This document shows, piece after piece, positions 23,693 to 31,897 of a stretch of 64,000 nt of DNA (its first letter is position 1; the number at the start of each line of letters is the position of its first letter). The notes beneath the pieces are model-generated. The model had not been told where the DNA came from. It searched no databases and saw nothing but the letters and a program-made list of their open reading frames with translations. Origin of the DNA: Paraburkholderia silvatlantica (GTDB lineage: Bacteria > Pseudomonadota > Gammaproteobacteria > Burkholderiales > Burkholderiaceae); the NCBI RefSeq assembly GCF_003096715.1, contig NZ_QEOL01000005.1, positions 124,001-188,000 of the forward strand, given 5' to 3'. The translations under genes were made by a program, and so were the position numbers.

Positions 23693-26298
23693 GAGCGCCA
23701 GCCTCCTGCCAGCAGCGATAGATCGGCGAGGGTGATGAACACGCTGATCGAGCCCGAGGCGGCCAGATAGCGTGGTTCCCAACGCGGCGCGAACTTGTTC
23801 TTGAAGCCGCGCAGCCCGCGGAAGTTGTAGAAACGGCCGCCGAAGCGCCAAATGAAGCCCGCGAGCCGGTGCCACGACGAAGCGAGCGGCGAGGGACCCA
23901 TGCCCGAGAGCGGCGCCATGCCGAGCGAGAGCGACTGGTAGCCGGCGGCCTTCAGATGCAGCGCGAGCTGCGTGAACAGATACTCCATCGCGTACGGCGA
24001 GGCGCCCGGCAAATGGCGCATGACGCCCACCGTTGCGTCGGTGTTCAGATCAGTCGTCATGAAGGTGACGAAGGCGAGCGGCTCGCCGTTCTGGCGGATC
24101 AGCAACACGGACTGCGCGGCGAGATAGTCGTCGTCGAACGCGGCCACCGAGAAGCTCTTTTCGCGCGCTTCGCGGTCCTGCAGCCAGGCGTCGGAGATCG
24201 CGCGCAGCACCGGCAGGCTCGCGCCCATCTGCGTGGGCTCGATATGTTCGATCGAAAAGCCGTCGCGTTCGCCGCGCTTGAGCGCGTAGCGCAGATGCGC
24301 GCGCTGCGGACCTTTGAGGTCGAATTCCTGCAGCATCACGCGCGCCTCCTCGCCGAGCTTCATCAGCGTGAGGCCGGCATCGAGATAGAGCGGCAGCGCG
24401 TCGGCGCGTACCTGGTAGAACGCCGCGCGGCCGTTGTGCGCGTGCGCGAGCGTGACGAATTCGCGGATCAGCGCGGGCCACTCTTCGCGCGGGCCGACCG
24501 GATCGTGCAGCGCCGCCCACGTGCGGCCGCGCTTCGCGTACATCAGGAAAGCCTTGCGCGAGGCGGAGAAGAGAAAGCTCTTGTCGCCCATCAGCGCGAG
24601 GCCCGCGTCGCTGCGCTCCTGCGCGCGCACGATACGCGCGGCCTCTTCGAGGTCTTCGCTCGGGGGCATCACGAAGCGGCCCGCGGCGGGGCGCAGCAAT
24701 TGCCACAGCGCGAGCGCAGCGGCGAACACGCCGGCGCCGAGCGTGGCGCGCAGTGCGCGCGGGGCGCGGCTGTGGAAGGCGAATTGCCACCAGAGGCTTT
24801 GCGAATACTGCACGTCGCGGAACGCGAACAGCAGCACCCAAACGGCGAGCGCGATCACGCAGCCGACCGAGGCGAGCCAGGCCGGCGTGAAGCGTTCGCT
24901 GAACATCGACGAGTGGCGATTGAAGCGCTTGCGCGTGCCGAGGAGCAGCACGATCAGCACGCACAGGACGCCCGCTTCGACGAAGGCGAGTCCCTTGGCG
25001 AGCGAGAGCGCGAGGTTGGCCACGGCGATCACGAGCGCGAGCCACCAGGCGGCGTCCAGGCGCCGCAGCAGACCGCGCGCAATGAAGAGGAGCAACACGC
25101 CGAAGAGGCTGCCCATCAGCTGCGAGCTTTCGAGCACCCAGAGCGGCACGACGGTTTGCAGCAGCGCAATGCGCTGGGTGAACGCGGGCGTGGCGCCTGA
25201 GATCACGAGCATGCTGCCGGTCACGAACGTCACGATGGCGAGGAAGAGCGGCGCGAGTTGCGAGACGCCGTCGGCGCCGCGCCTGGCAAAGCGGGCGCCG
25301 AGCGGTGTCTTGAGCGCGCGGCCCTCGAACACGGTGAGCACGGCCGCGGCGAGTGCGAGCGGCGCGCCGAAATAGATCGCGCGATAGGCGAGCAGCGCGG
25401 CAAGCACCTTGGAGGTGGGCACGCTCGGGCCGAGCGCGTAAACCATCGCGGCTTCGAACACGCCAATGCCGCCGGGCGTGTGGCCGATCAGGCCGAGCAG
25501 CATGGCGGCGCAATAGACGGTGAGGAAGTCGGTGAAGCCGAGGAGCGCATGCGGCATGACCGACCAGAGCGCGAGCCCGGCGCCGACCACGTCGAGCGCG
25601 GCCAGCAGCAACTGTGCGACGAGGTCGCGCCGCGCCGGCACCGAAAAGCGCAGCCACGCGCGGCCGAACGGCTCGATCTCTCGCGCGCTTGCAGGGCAAA
25701 GGATGACCATCACCGCGCCGCAGCCCAGCACCACGCCGCCGATCAGGCGCAGCTCGTCGGGCGCGAGATGGAGCAGGCCGGAGAGCGTGCCGGCGGCGCC
25801 CACCATGCCGAGCGCGGTCATGAGCACGAGCGCGAGGGCGAGTGTGACGCTCGTGAACACCGTCATGCGGCCGATCTGCGCGGCGGTGACGCCCGCGCTG
25901 CCATACACGCGGCAGCGCACAGCGCCGCCCGTGAGCGCGCCGAAGCCGGTGACGTTGCCGAGCGCCGAGCCGGCGATCGCGCCGGCCCACAGCGCGCCGC
26001 GCGAGACGCGCGCCCCCAGGTAGCGCAGGCCCACCGCGTCGCGTCCGACCAGCGCGACGAAGCTCACGGCCGTGGCGGCGAGCGCGCCGACCCATTGCGC
26101 GGGCGTGAGCGTCCAGAGCTGGCGGATCACCGAGTGGTAGTCGACCGTGCGCGAGAGGTGCTGGAACACGACCAGCAGCAGCGCGCAGATGCCGAGCGCG
26201 AACACCGGCGCGATAAAGCGCTGCAGCTGCAGGGCGTCGGCACGGCGGCGCAGCGCCCCGAGGGCGCGCGCCGCGCGCGAAGAATGCGATTGAGACAT
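23689..26298 (-). CDS. mprF: Lysylphosphatidylglycerol synthase/flippase
   Basis: 869 aa, the normal length of full MprF/LpiA. The N-terminal half (about 1-540) has 13-14 membrane helices of the flippase domain. The C-terminal cytosolic half is the GNAT-like aminoacyl-phosphatidylglycerol synthase that uses lysyl-tRNA (markers FSIEHIEPTQMGASLP, LAFVTFMTTDLNTDATVGVMRH and YAMEYLFTQLALHL). The product reduces negative surface charge and gives resistance to cationic peptides and acid. Co-transcribed with acvB. The start MSQSHSS at 26298 fits the family. Confidence 0.93.
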   Translation of the reverse strand: MSQSHSSRAARALGALRRRADALQLQRFIAPVFALGICALLLVVFQHLSRTVDYHSVIRQLWTLTPAQWVGALAATAVSFVALVGRDAVGLRYLGARVSRGALWAGAIAGSALGNVTGFGALTGGAVRCRVYGSAGVTAAQIGRMTVFTSVTLALALVLMTALGMVGAAGTLSGLLHLAPDELRLIGGVVLGCGAVMVILCPASAREIEPFGRAWLRFSVPARRDLVAQLLLAALDVVGAGLALWSVMPHALLGFTDFLTVYCAAMLLGLIGHTPGGIGVFEAAMVYALGPSVPTSKVLAALLAYRAIYFGAPLALAAAVLTVFEGRALKTPLGARFARRGADGVSQLAPLFLAIVTFVTGSMLVISGATPAFTQRIALLQTVVPLWVLESSQLMGSLFGVLLLFIARGLLRRLDAAWWLALVIAVANLALSLAKGLAFVEAGVLCVLIVLLLGTRKRFNRHSSMFSERFTPAWLASVGCVIALAVWVLLFAFRDVQYSQSLWWQFAFHSRAPRALRATLGAGVFAAALALWQLLRPAAGRFVMPPSEDLEEAARIVRAQERSDAGLALMGDKSFLFSASRKAFLMYAKRGRTWAALHDPVGPREEWPALIREFVTLAHAHNGRAAFYQVRADALPLYLDAGLTLMKLGEEARVMLQEFDLKGPQRAHLRYALKRGERDGFSIEHIEPTQMGASLPVLRAISDAWLQDREAREKSFSVAAFDDDYLAAQSVLLIRQNGEPLAFVTFMTTDLNTDATVGVMRHLPGASPYAMEYLFTQLALHLKAAGYQSLSLGMAPLSGMGPSPLASSWHRLAGFIWRFGGRFYNFRGLRGFKNKFAPRWEPRYLAASGSISVFITLADLSLLAGGWRS

Positions 26299-26924
26299 GG
26301 ATCGGTCTGGTGGCTCTCTGCGATGTCGCCGTATCGACTGTTACAGCTTCCCCGGCTGGGACATCGCGTTTATTCGCGTTTTGCGCTTACGTTCTTTCGA
26401 GGCCGGTTCTCGCGCACCTTGCGCGCGAACCGGAAATTCGCGCCGAATCGTAATCGTTTGGAAAGGACTGGTTAAGCTCAGCAAACGCATAGGACTAGCC
26501 GCCGGTTGACGCCCCGGTGCAAGAAACCGCTATTGGGTGCGGATCGATTCGGCGCGATGACGCATCGCAACTAGCGGATTCAATTGGGGAATGACTGTTT
26601 GGGAATCCATGTTTGCAAAGCTCGATTAGCAGGAAAATTGAACGGCAAGGCAATCGTCAAGTTATGAGTAATGGGCGGACGCGTATCGCATGCTGAAACG
26701 CGCGCCGATCGGAGAAGTCCGCCACAAGCCTTGCGTGGCGGGCGTCGCAGGCAGTTGCCCTGCGTATTGTTGCGCCGCCGGAGATAATGTTTCGGCAGTT
26801 AGCGGGGCGCTTCCTGAAATCGCTGTCACTAATTCGAGACAGCCTGTTTAATCCTTTTACAATGCTCGACGGGCGAGTTAGTCTGCTTTGGTCAAGAGTT
26901 GTTTTACTGTGCCGGGAGAATAAC
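26299..26924. other. Divergent intergenic region mprF / porin
   Basis: 626 bp, AT-richer than the surroundings, with no convincing gene. It must contain the mprF and porin promoters. A 6-bp inverted repeat, GCTGTC-N10-GACAGC (26822-26843), lies about 80 bp upstream of the porin start and could be an operator. Nothing else was recognised. Confidence 0.4.
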
Positions 26925-28088
26925 GTGAAAAGACTAGCCTTGACTTCCCTTTCGCTTGCCGCGCTCGGGGTGGCTGGCACGGCAGACGCACAGACCAGCG
27001 TGACGCTGTACGGCACGATCGACACCTCGATCACCTACGTCAACCACGCCGACGGCAGCAAGAACCTCTGGACGCTCGGCAACAGCAGCTTCGGCAATCT
27101 TTCCGGCTCGCGATGGGGTTTGAAAGGCGCCGAAGATCTCGGCGGCGGCCTCAAGGCGATCTTCCAGCTGGAAAACGGCTTCAACCCGTCCACGGGCGCG
27201 CTCGCGCAGGGCGGCAGGCTGTTCGGCCGACAGGCCTACGTGGGCTTGACGGCCGAGCAGTACGGGTCGCTTACGCTCGGACGGCAGTATGACCCGCTCA
27301 TCGACCTCGTGCAGGGCATCACGGCGGACAACTATTTCGGCTCCGTGTTCGCAACGCCGGGCGACGTCGATAACTACGACAACAGCTTCCGCGTGAACAA
27401 CGCCGTCAAGTACACCACGCCGGTGTGGAGCGGCCTGCAGGTCGCGGCGATGTATTCGTTTGGCGGTATTGCGGGCTCGACTGGCGCCGAACAGTCGTAC
27501 TCGGCGGCGGTCAACTACACCAACGGTCCGCTCGCGCTGGCTGGCGGCTACTTCTACGCGACCAACAGCCAGGCCGTGAACGGCATTCGCACCGACGGCT
27601 GGACGAGCACCTCGGACGGCACCTTCGACGGCCCGATCAACGCCGGCTACGCCACGGCGCACTCGCTCACCATCGCGCGCGCGGCGGCGCAGTACCAGCT
27701 CGGCCAGTTCACCTTCGGCCTCGGCTACAGCAATGCGCGCTACTCGCCGGACGCGAGTTCGGTGTTCCGCGAAACGCAAAAGTACAACACCGGCCAGGGC
27801 TTCATGAACTATCAGCTGAGCCCCTCGCTGCTGCTCGGCATTGGCTACAGCTACACGCACGCCAATGGCGACACGTCGGCGAATTACAACCAGGTGTCGC
27901 TCGGCGCGGATTACAGCCTCTCGAAGCGCACGGACCTTTACATGACGGCGGCCTGGCAGCACGCGAGCGGCGACACCGGCAACGGCACAGGCGGCTCGAT
28001 GCCGGCCGAGGCGTCGATCGGCTCGTATGGTTACGCGGGCACGTCGAACCAGACCATCGTGAACCTCGGGCTGCGGCACAAGTTCTGA
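26925..28088 (+). CDS. Gram-negative porin (Burkholderia OmpC-like trimeric)
   Basis: 387 aa from a GTG start behind CGGGAGAA; the start is chosen because it gives a clean signal peptide (about 1-22, ending GTADA). The mature protein begins QTSVTLYGTIDTSITYV, the hallmark of this porin family, and ends NLGLRHKF with the terminal Phe needed for outer-membrane assembly. LEDLGGGLKAIFQLENGF-like and RQAYVGLTAEQYGSLTLGRQ segments are family typical. It forms 16-stranded outer-membrane pores. Confidence 0.93.
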   Translation: MKRLALTSLSLAALGVAGTADAQTSVTLYGTIDTSITYVNHADGSKNLWTLGNSSFGNLSGSRWGLKGAEDLGGGLKAIFQLENGFNPSTGALAQGGRLFGRQAYVGLTAEQYGSLTLGRQYDPLIDLVQGITADNYFGSVFATPGDVDNYDNSFRVNNAVKYTTPVWSGLQVAAMYSFGGIAGSTGAEQSYSAAVNYTNGPLALAGGYFYATNSQAVNGIRTDGWTSTSDGTFDGPINAGYATAHSLTIARAAAQYQLGQFTFGLGYSNARYSPDASSVFRETQKYNTGQGFMNYQLSPSLLLGIGYSYTHANGDTSANYNQVSLGADYSLSKRTDLYMTAAWQHASGDTGNGTGGSMPAEASIGSYGYAGTSNQTIVNLGLRHKF

Positions 28089-28119
28089 ATTCGCGTCCCG
28101 TTGCGCGCCTCGATTTACG

Positions 28120-28158
28120 ACGCCGGATGCGCCACTTGGGCGGCGCATCCGGCGTTTT
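28120..28158 (+). terminator. Intrinsic terminator of the porin gene
   Basis: 14-bp stem ACGCCGGATGCGCC / GGCGCATCCGGCGT with an 8-nt loop, ending in TTTT, 31 bp after the porin stop. Confidence 0.85.
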
Positions 28159-28214
28159 GGCGTTTGCGGCTCGGGCTTCGGCTCAAAGCGCGTCAAGCGC
28201 CGGGGCGTCGCGCG

Positions 28215-28664
28215 TCACGCCTCGCGCGAACGCCGGAGCGTGAGCAACGCGAGCCAGGCGGCGAGGCGCTCCATGCCGCGCCGCACGCCCGCAAACGGCG
28301 GCTGCCATGCGCTCGTGACGCTCACGCGTGCCGGCAAGGCGGTCTCGGTGCTGAGCCAGATGCGCTCGCCACGCTCGAGCCGAAGCGTCTCGCCCGGTTG
28401 CAGCCAGTGGTCGTACGGCGAGCGGGCGCGCGTGACCCACACCTGGGCCACCTGAACCCGCAGCGTGGCTGGCGCATTCACGCGCCAGGTGAGCGTGCGC
28501 ATGGGTGGCACGGCGAAGTGGATCGATTGCGCGGGCAACGGATCGTCGAAGCACGCGGTTGCGTCCGCAACGGCGTGCGCAGCGGGCTGTGGGGCGGGTT
28601 GTGAAGTGGGCTGTGAAGTGGGCTGTGAAGCGGTCAGCGAGGCTGCCTGAAAAGCGTCATCCAT
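28215..28664 (-). CDS. DUF2917 family protein
   Basis: 149 aa. The middle (about 45-125; AQSIHFAVPPMRTLTWRVNAPATL, then LQPGETLRLERGERIWLST) is the short all-beta DUF2917 unit, cupin-like in pattern. Residues 10-30 are a Gln/Pro/Ser/Thr repeat (QPTSQPTSQPAPQPA) encoded by a short tandem repeat. The upstream minus-strand leader contains a small ORF and an intrinsic terminator, so transcription may be attenuated. Function unknown. Confidence 0.72.
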   Translation of the reverse strand: MDDAFQAASLTASQPTSQPTSQPAPQPAAHAVADATACFDDPLPAQSIHFAVPPMRTLTWRVNAPATLRVQVAQVWVTRARSPYDHWLQPGETLRLERGERIWLSTETALPARVSVTSAWQPPFAGVRRGMERLAAWLALLTLRRSREA

Positions 28665-28711
28665 CGTTTTCTCCAGTTTTTGGAGCCGACGAACGGAGCG
28701 CTGCCACCCAG

Positions 28712-28746
28712 AAAAACAAAAAGCCCCGTCGATGCCGGCGGGGCTT
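28712..28746 (-). terminator. Intrinsic terminator in the leader of the DUF2917 gene
   Basis: An 8-bp stem AAGCCCCG / CGGGGCTT with a 10-nt loop is followed on the minus strand by TTTTTGTTTTTC. It ends 48 bp before the DUF2917 start codon and begins 23 bp after the stop of a small leader ORF. No other minus-strand gene precedes it, so it looks like an attenuator. Confidence 0.72.
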
Positions 28747-28769
28747 GTGATTTGCGTGATGACAGACTG

Positions 28770-28826
28770 CTAGTACGCACACCATCCCCGTGGGCTGCCC
28801 GTATGGGTTTTCCACGGATGATTCAT
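28770..28826 (-). CDS. Possible leader peptide (18 aa) ahead of the DUF2917 gene
   Basis: Reads MNHPWKTHTGSPRGWCAY then TAG, with Trp at 5 and 15 and the cluster Trp-Cys-Ala-Tyr at the stop. An in-frame upstream ATG (28863-28865) would give 31 aa. No clear ribosome-binding site is visible for either start. The PRG codons contain CGGGG (28786-28790), which can pair with CCCCG in the 5' arm of the following terminator, a possible antiterminator. Coding is inferred from the leader / terminator / gene arrangement only. Confidence 0.42.
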   Translation of the reverse strand: MNHPWKTHTGSPRGWCAY

Positions 28827-29136
28827 CGTGTTTGCGATGACGAGGTGGGTGGCGAAAGTGTGCATGGGTCGAGTGTGCGGGGCGCCTTGCAGCCCTGTCA
28901 ACCTGAAATGCTTAAATGGCATTGGCAGTCATAGTTTGTGTTGCGTGCCAGTCTCATTTGCACCTTTGCATGGCGCGATCGTGCCCTTCGATCGCACAGG
29001 CCCTTGCGGCCAGCACCGGTTTCTCACTAGCATTGATTGTTTTTCATGGAATCCGGTCGGTCGGGCCCACAGTGTGGGAGTGCTCCCTGATAAGCCCCGC
29101 AGCACCGAAGTCTTGTTGTGTGGAAACGACTGTATT

Positions 29137-29151
29137 TGATATATCACATAC
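29137..29151. promoter_or_regulatory. GntR operator candidate, copy 1
   Basis: TGATATATCACATAC contains the perfect palindrome TGATATATCA (29137-29146). The identical 15 bases occur at 30509-30523, upstream of the formyl-CoA transferase gene; in both places TATTGCT follows within a few bases. The best candidate protein is the FCD-type GntR encoded at 29440. Confidence 0.6.
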
Positions 29152-29181
29152 AGAATATTGCTTTTTGTCGCGATGCAGCAT

Positions 29182-29210
29182 ATGATTGAGTTATTCGATT
29201 ACTCAATCAT
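29182..29210 (+). promoter_or_regulatory. Inverted repeat at the ribosome-binding site of the small membrane protein
   Basis: Perfect 10-bp arms ATGATTGAGT and ACTCAATCAT are separated by 9 bp. The right arm ends directly before GCGGAG, the ribosome-binding site of the gene at 29223. It could be an operator or an RNA hairpin that affects translation. Confidence 0.5.
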
Positions 29211-29222
29211 GCGGAGCTTCAA

Positions 29223-29459
29223 ATGGATTTCGTTTCTCTCGCACTGTTCGGTGCGGCGGTTGTGGGTCTGGGTGCCGCTGCTACGGTCATGATCGCCAGG
29301 TGGCTGCCGCAGTCTGCCATTGAGCAGGCCGCGCAGCATGGCCGGTACGCTGGTTTGGGCGAAGCGCCGCGCGCCAGGGCCGTTCGTCGTGCACAATTCG
29401 GTCCGCGAATCCGTCCGCAGGTCGGAAAAGAGGTAATCAATGTCGTCAGAACACACTGA
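29223..29459 (+). CDS. Small predicted membrane protein
   Basis: 78 aa. One N-terminal hydrophobic helix (VSLALFGAAVVGLGAAATVMIARWL) is followed by a basic Arg-rich tail (APRARAVRRAQFGPRIRP). GGAG lies 7 bp before the ATG. It overlaps the GntR start by 20 bp, implying translational coupling. No family recognised. Confidence 0.5.
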   Translation: MDFVSLALFGAAVVGLGAAATVMIARWLPQSAIEQAAQHGRYAGLGEAPRARAVRRAQFGPRIRPQVGKEVINVVRTH

Positions 29460-30168
29460 AGTTGTAGCAAGCCGGGAAGCGGCGCCGCTCAAGCTGGCGC
29501 TGCAGCCCATCAATGCAACGCTGAGCCTGCGCGATCAGGCTTACGCCATGCTCCGCCAGGCCATTGCCGACGCCGACATCTACCAATCGCGCGAGGAAAT
29601 CCGGCTCGACGAGCGCGTGCTGAGCGAATCGCTTGGGGTGAGCCGCACGCCCGTGCGCGAGGCCATGACGCTGCTCGAGCAGGAAGGCTTCCTGCGCATG
29701 GTGCCGCGCCGCGGCATCTATATCGTGCGCAAGAGCAAGCGCGAGATTGTGGAGATGATCCAGATGTGGGCGGCGCTCGAAAGCATGGCCGCGCGCCTCG
29801 CCACGATCCACGCCACCGACGAGGAAATCGCGCGCCTGCGCCATATGTTCGACGACTTCCGTGACAGCACGCCCGCCGAACACATCGCCGAGTACTCGGA
29901 CGCCAACATCGCGTTCCACCAGGCGATCGTCGAGCTTTCCCGCTCGCAAATCATCCTCGACACCATAAAGAACATCTTCGTGCACGTGCGCGCCATTCGC
30001 CGCATGACGATTTCGCAGAGCGACCGGGCTTCGCGCTCGATCGTCGACCATCTGCGCATTATCGAGGCGCTGGAGAAACGCGACACCGAACTGGCGGAAA
30101 AGCTCGTGCGCCAGCATTCGCTCGATCTCGCGGCCTATGTCGAGAAGAACTGCGATTTTCTGGATTGA
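29440..30168 (+). CDS. GntR-family regulator (FadR/FCD type), probable oxalate-cluster regulator
   Basis: 242 aa. The winged helix is in LRDQAYAMLRQAIADADIY, then LDERVLSESLGVSRTPVREAM, a textbook GntR sequence. The FCD domain follows (about 95-235; YSDANIAFHQAIVELSRSQIIL, IVDHLRIIEALEKRD, with the ligand-site His residues). AAGAGGTAATCA precedes the ATG. A palindromic motif upstream of this operon recurs upstream of the formyl-CoA transferase gene, so it likely regulates both. Confidence 0.9.
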   Translation: MSSEHTEVVASREAAPLKLALQPINATLSLRDQAYAMLRQAIADADIYQSREEIRLDERVLSESLGVSRTPVREAMTLLEQEGFLRMVPRRGIYIVRKSKREIVEMIQMWAALESMAARLATIHATDEEIARLRHMFDDFRDSTPAEHIAEYSDANIAFHQAIVELSRSQIILDTIKNIFVHVRAIRRMTISQSDRASRSIVDHLRIIEALEKRDTELAEKLVRQHSLDLAAYVEKNCDFLD

Positions 30169-30200
30169 CACAGGCGGGGCGGCTGGCGCCGCGCATTCAA

Positions 30201-30235
30201 CGTAAAACGGGAGACCTTGGGTCTCCCGTTTTACG
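30201..30235. terminator. Strong symmetric terminator after the GntR gene
   Basis: A perfect 16-bp inverted repeat, CGTAAAACGGGAGACC / GGTCTCCCGTTTTACG, with a TTG loop. The arms supply the A and T runs, so it could work in both directions. Confidence 0.82.
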
Positions 30236-30634
30236 TTTACGTCCCTTAGCGCCCATCCATGACGGGTCCAGTGACCGGCTCGCGTCAGCCGACTTTATGC
30301 GCATCAACCCCTGGCACCCCTGACCAAATCGCGCACTGACGGCCATCCTTCACACGGAATCTGGCATATCAGATGTGCTAAATGCTCGGGGTTTTCCCTT
30401 GTGTGCGACGCGTCAACATTGTCGAACTTGCGCCAAGAGCATGCTGGATAAGGCTTCGACGAGATCCTAATGGCATTCCCGATAGGCAATTCCCCTCTTG
30501 CTTCGTTCTGATATATCACATACCGTATTGCTCAAGGACGCAGATGACGCGCCACCGCGCGAAACGCCTCTGCCCACGCAACCCCACCGATTTTCGAAAA
30601 CTCGCCCGGCCACGATTAGATAAGGAGACATGAC
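30236..30634. other. Promoter region of the formyl-CoA transferase operon
   Basis: About 400 bp with no convincing gene. It contains the second GntR operator candidate (30509-30523). CATATCAGATGTGCTAAATGC near 30364-30384 is a looser relative of that site. TAAGGAGA (30621-30628) is the ribosome-binding site of the next gene. Confidence 0.45.
30509..30523. promoter_or_regulatory. GntR operator candidate, copy 2
   Basis: TGATATATCACATAC, identical over 15 bases to 29137-29151, including the palindrome TGATATATCA, and followed by CGTATTGCT. It lies 112 bp upstream of the formyl-CoA transferase start. Confidence 0.6.
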
Positions 30635-31882
30635 ATGGGCAAGGCATTGAACGGCGTGCGCATTCTCGATTTCACGCACGTGCAGTCGGGACCCACCTGC
30701 ACGCAACTGCTCGCCTGGTTCGGCGCGGACGTGATCAAGGTAGAGCGCACAGGCGCCGGTGACATCACGCGGGAGCAGCTGCGCGACCTGCCGGACGCGG
30801 ACAGCCTCTACTTCACGATGCTCAACGGCAACAAGCGTTCGCTCACGCTCGACACGAAGAACCCGCAAGGCAAGCGCGTGCTGGAGCGGCTCATTCGCGA
30901 CTGCGACGTGCTGGTCGAAAACTTCGCGCCGGGCGCGCTCGAGCGCATGGGTTTCAGCTGGGAACGTATCCAGACGCTGAACCCGCGCATGATCGTCGCC
31001 TCGGTGAAGGGCTTCGGCCCCGGCCCGTACGAGGACTGCAAGGTCTACGAGAACGTCGCGCAGTGCGTGGGCGGCGCAGCGTCCACGACGGGCTTCGACG
31101 ACGGCCCGCCGGTCGTCTCCGGCGCGCAGATCGGCGACAGCGGCACGGGCCTGCATCTCGCGCTCGGCATCGTCACGGCGCTCTATCAGCGCACGCACAC
31201 GGGGCGCGGCCAGAAGGTGCTCGCGGCCATGCAGGACGGCGTGCTCAACCTGTGCCGCGTGAAGCTGCGCGACCAGCAGCGGCTCGAGCGCACCGGCGTC
31301 ATGAAGGAGTATCCGCAGTATCCCAACGACGGCTTCGGCGAGGCCGTGCCGCGCGCCGGCAATGCGTCGGGCGGCGGCCAGCCGGGCTGGATTCTCAAGT
31401 GCAAGGGCTGGGAGACCGATCCGAACGCCTATATCTATTTCATCGCGCAGGCGCCCGTCTGGGACCGAATCTGCAAGCTGATCGGGCGCGAGGAGTGGAT
31501 CGACGACCCGGACTACGCCACGCCGAATGCGCGCCTGCCGCGCCTGAAGGCGATCTTCGACGAGATCGAGCACTGGACCATGCATCGCACGAAGTTCGAC
31601 GCGATGGCCGTGCTCAACCGTTACGACATTCCGTGCGGCCCGATTCTCTCGATGAAGGAGATCGCCAGCGACGAATCGCTGCGCGCGAGCGGCACGATCG
31701 TCGAGGTGGATCACCCGGTGCGCGGCAAGTACCTCACGGTGGGCAATCCGATCAAGCTCTCGGACAGCCCGACCGAAGTCACGCGTTCGCCGATGTTGGG
31801 TGAACACACCGATGAAGTGCTCGCCGAATTCGGCTACACGATGGACGAGATCCACTCGCTGCGCGCTTCTGGCGCCGTCTGA
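30635..31882 (+). CDS. frc: Formyl-CoA:oxalate CoA-transferase (class III CoA transferase)
   Basis: 415 aa, close to the 428 aa of the Oxalobacter enzyme. Features: N-terminal [28 protein letters not shown], the nucleophilic Asp168 in QIGDSGTG (Asp169 in Oxalobacter numbering), and the glycine loop GGGQPGW (about 246-252). It moves CoA from formyl-CoA to oxalate, making oxalyl-CoA. The start at 30635 is downstream of AAGGAG. Its usual partner, oxalyl-CoA decarboxylase, is not in the window, so substrate assignment rests on this sequence and the OxlT-like gene nearby. Confidence 0.88.
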   Translation: MGKALNGVRILDFTHVQSGPTCTQLLAWFGADVIKVERTGAGDITREQLRDLPDADSLYFTMLNGNKRSLTLDTKNPQGKRVLERLIRDCDVLVENFAPGALERMGFSWERIQTLNPRMIVASVKGFGPGPYEDCKVYENVAQCVGGAASTTGFDDGPPVVSGAQIGDSGTGLHLALGIVTALYQRTHTGRGQKVLAAMQDGVLNLCRVKLRDQQRLERTGVMKEYPQYPNDGFGEAVPRAGNASGGGQPGWILKCKGWETDPNAYIYFIAQAPVWDRICKLIGREEWIDDPDYATPNARLPRLKAIFDEIEHWTMHRTKFDAMAVLNRYDIPCGPILSMKEIASDESLRASGTIVEVDHPVRGKYLTVGNPIKLSDSPTEVTRSPMLGEHTDEVLAEFGYTMDEIHSLRASGAV

Positions 31883-31897
31883 AACCAGGGAGAAAAC

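Larger units (their letters stand above)
28865..29222. other. Intergenic region with operator-like elements
   Basis: About 360 bp between the DUF2917 leader and the small membrane protein gene. AT-richer than neighbours. TTGACA on the minus strand (near 28896-28901) could be the -35 of the DUF2917 leader. The right end holds a shared 15-bp motif (29137-29151) and a long inverted repeat (29182-29210), listed separately. Confidence 0.45.

Noticed and set aside
24050..26095. A very long Arg-rich open frame on the minus strand inside mprF
   Set aside because: Same-strand out-of-frame shadow of mprF; mprF itself has full family motifs.
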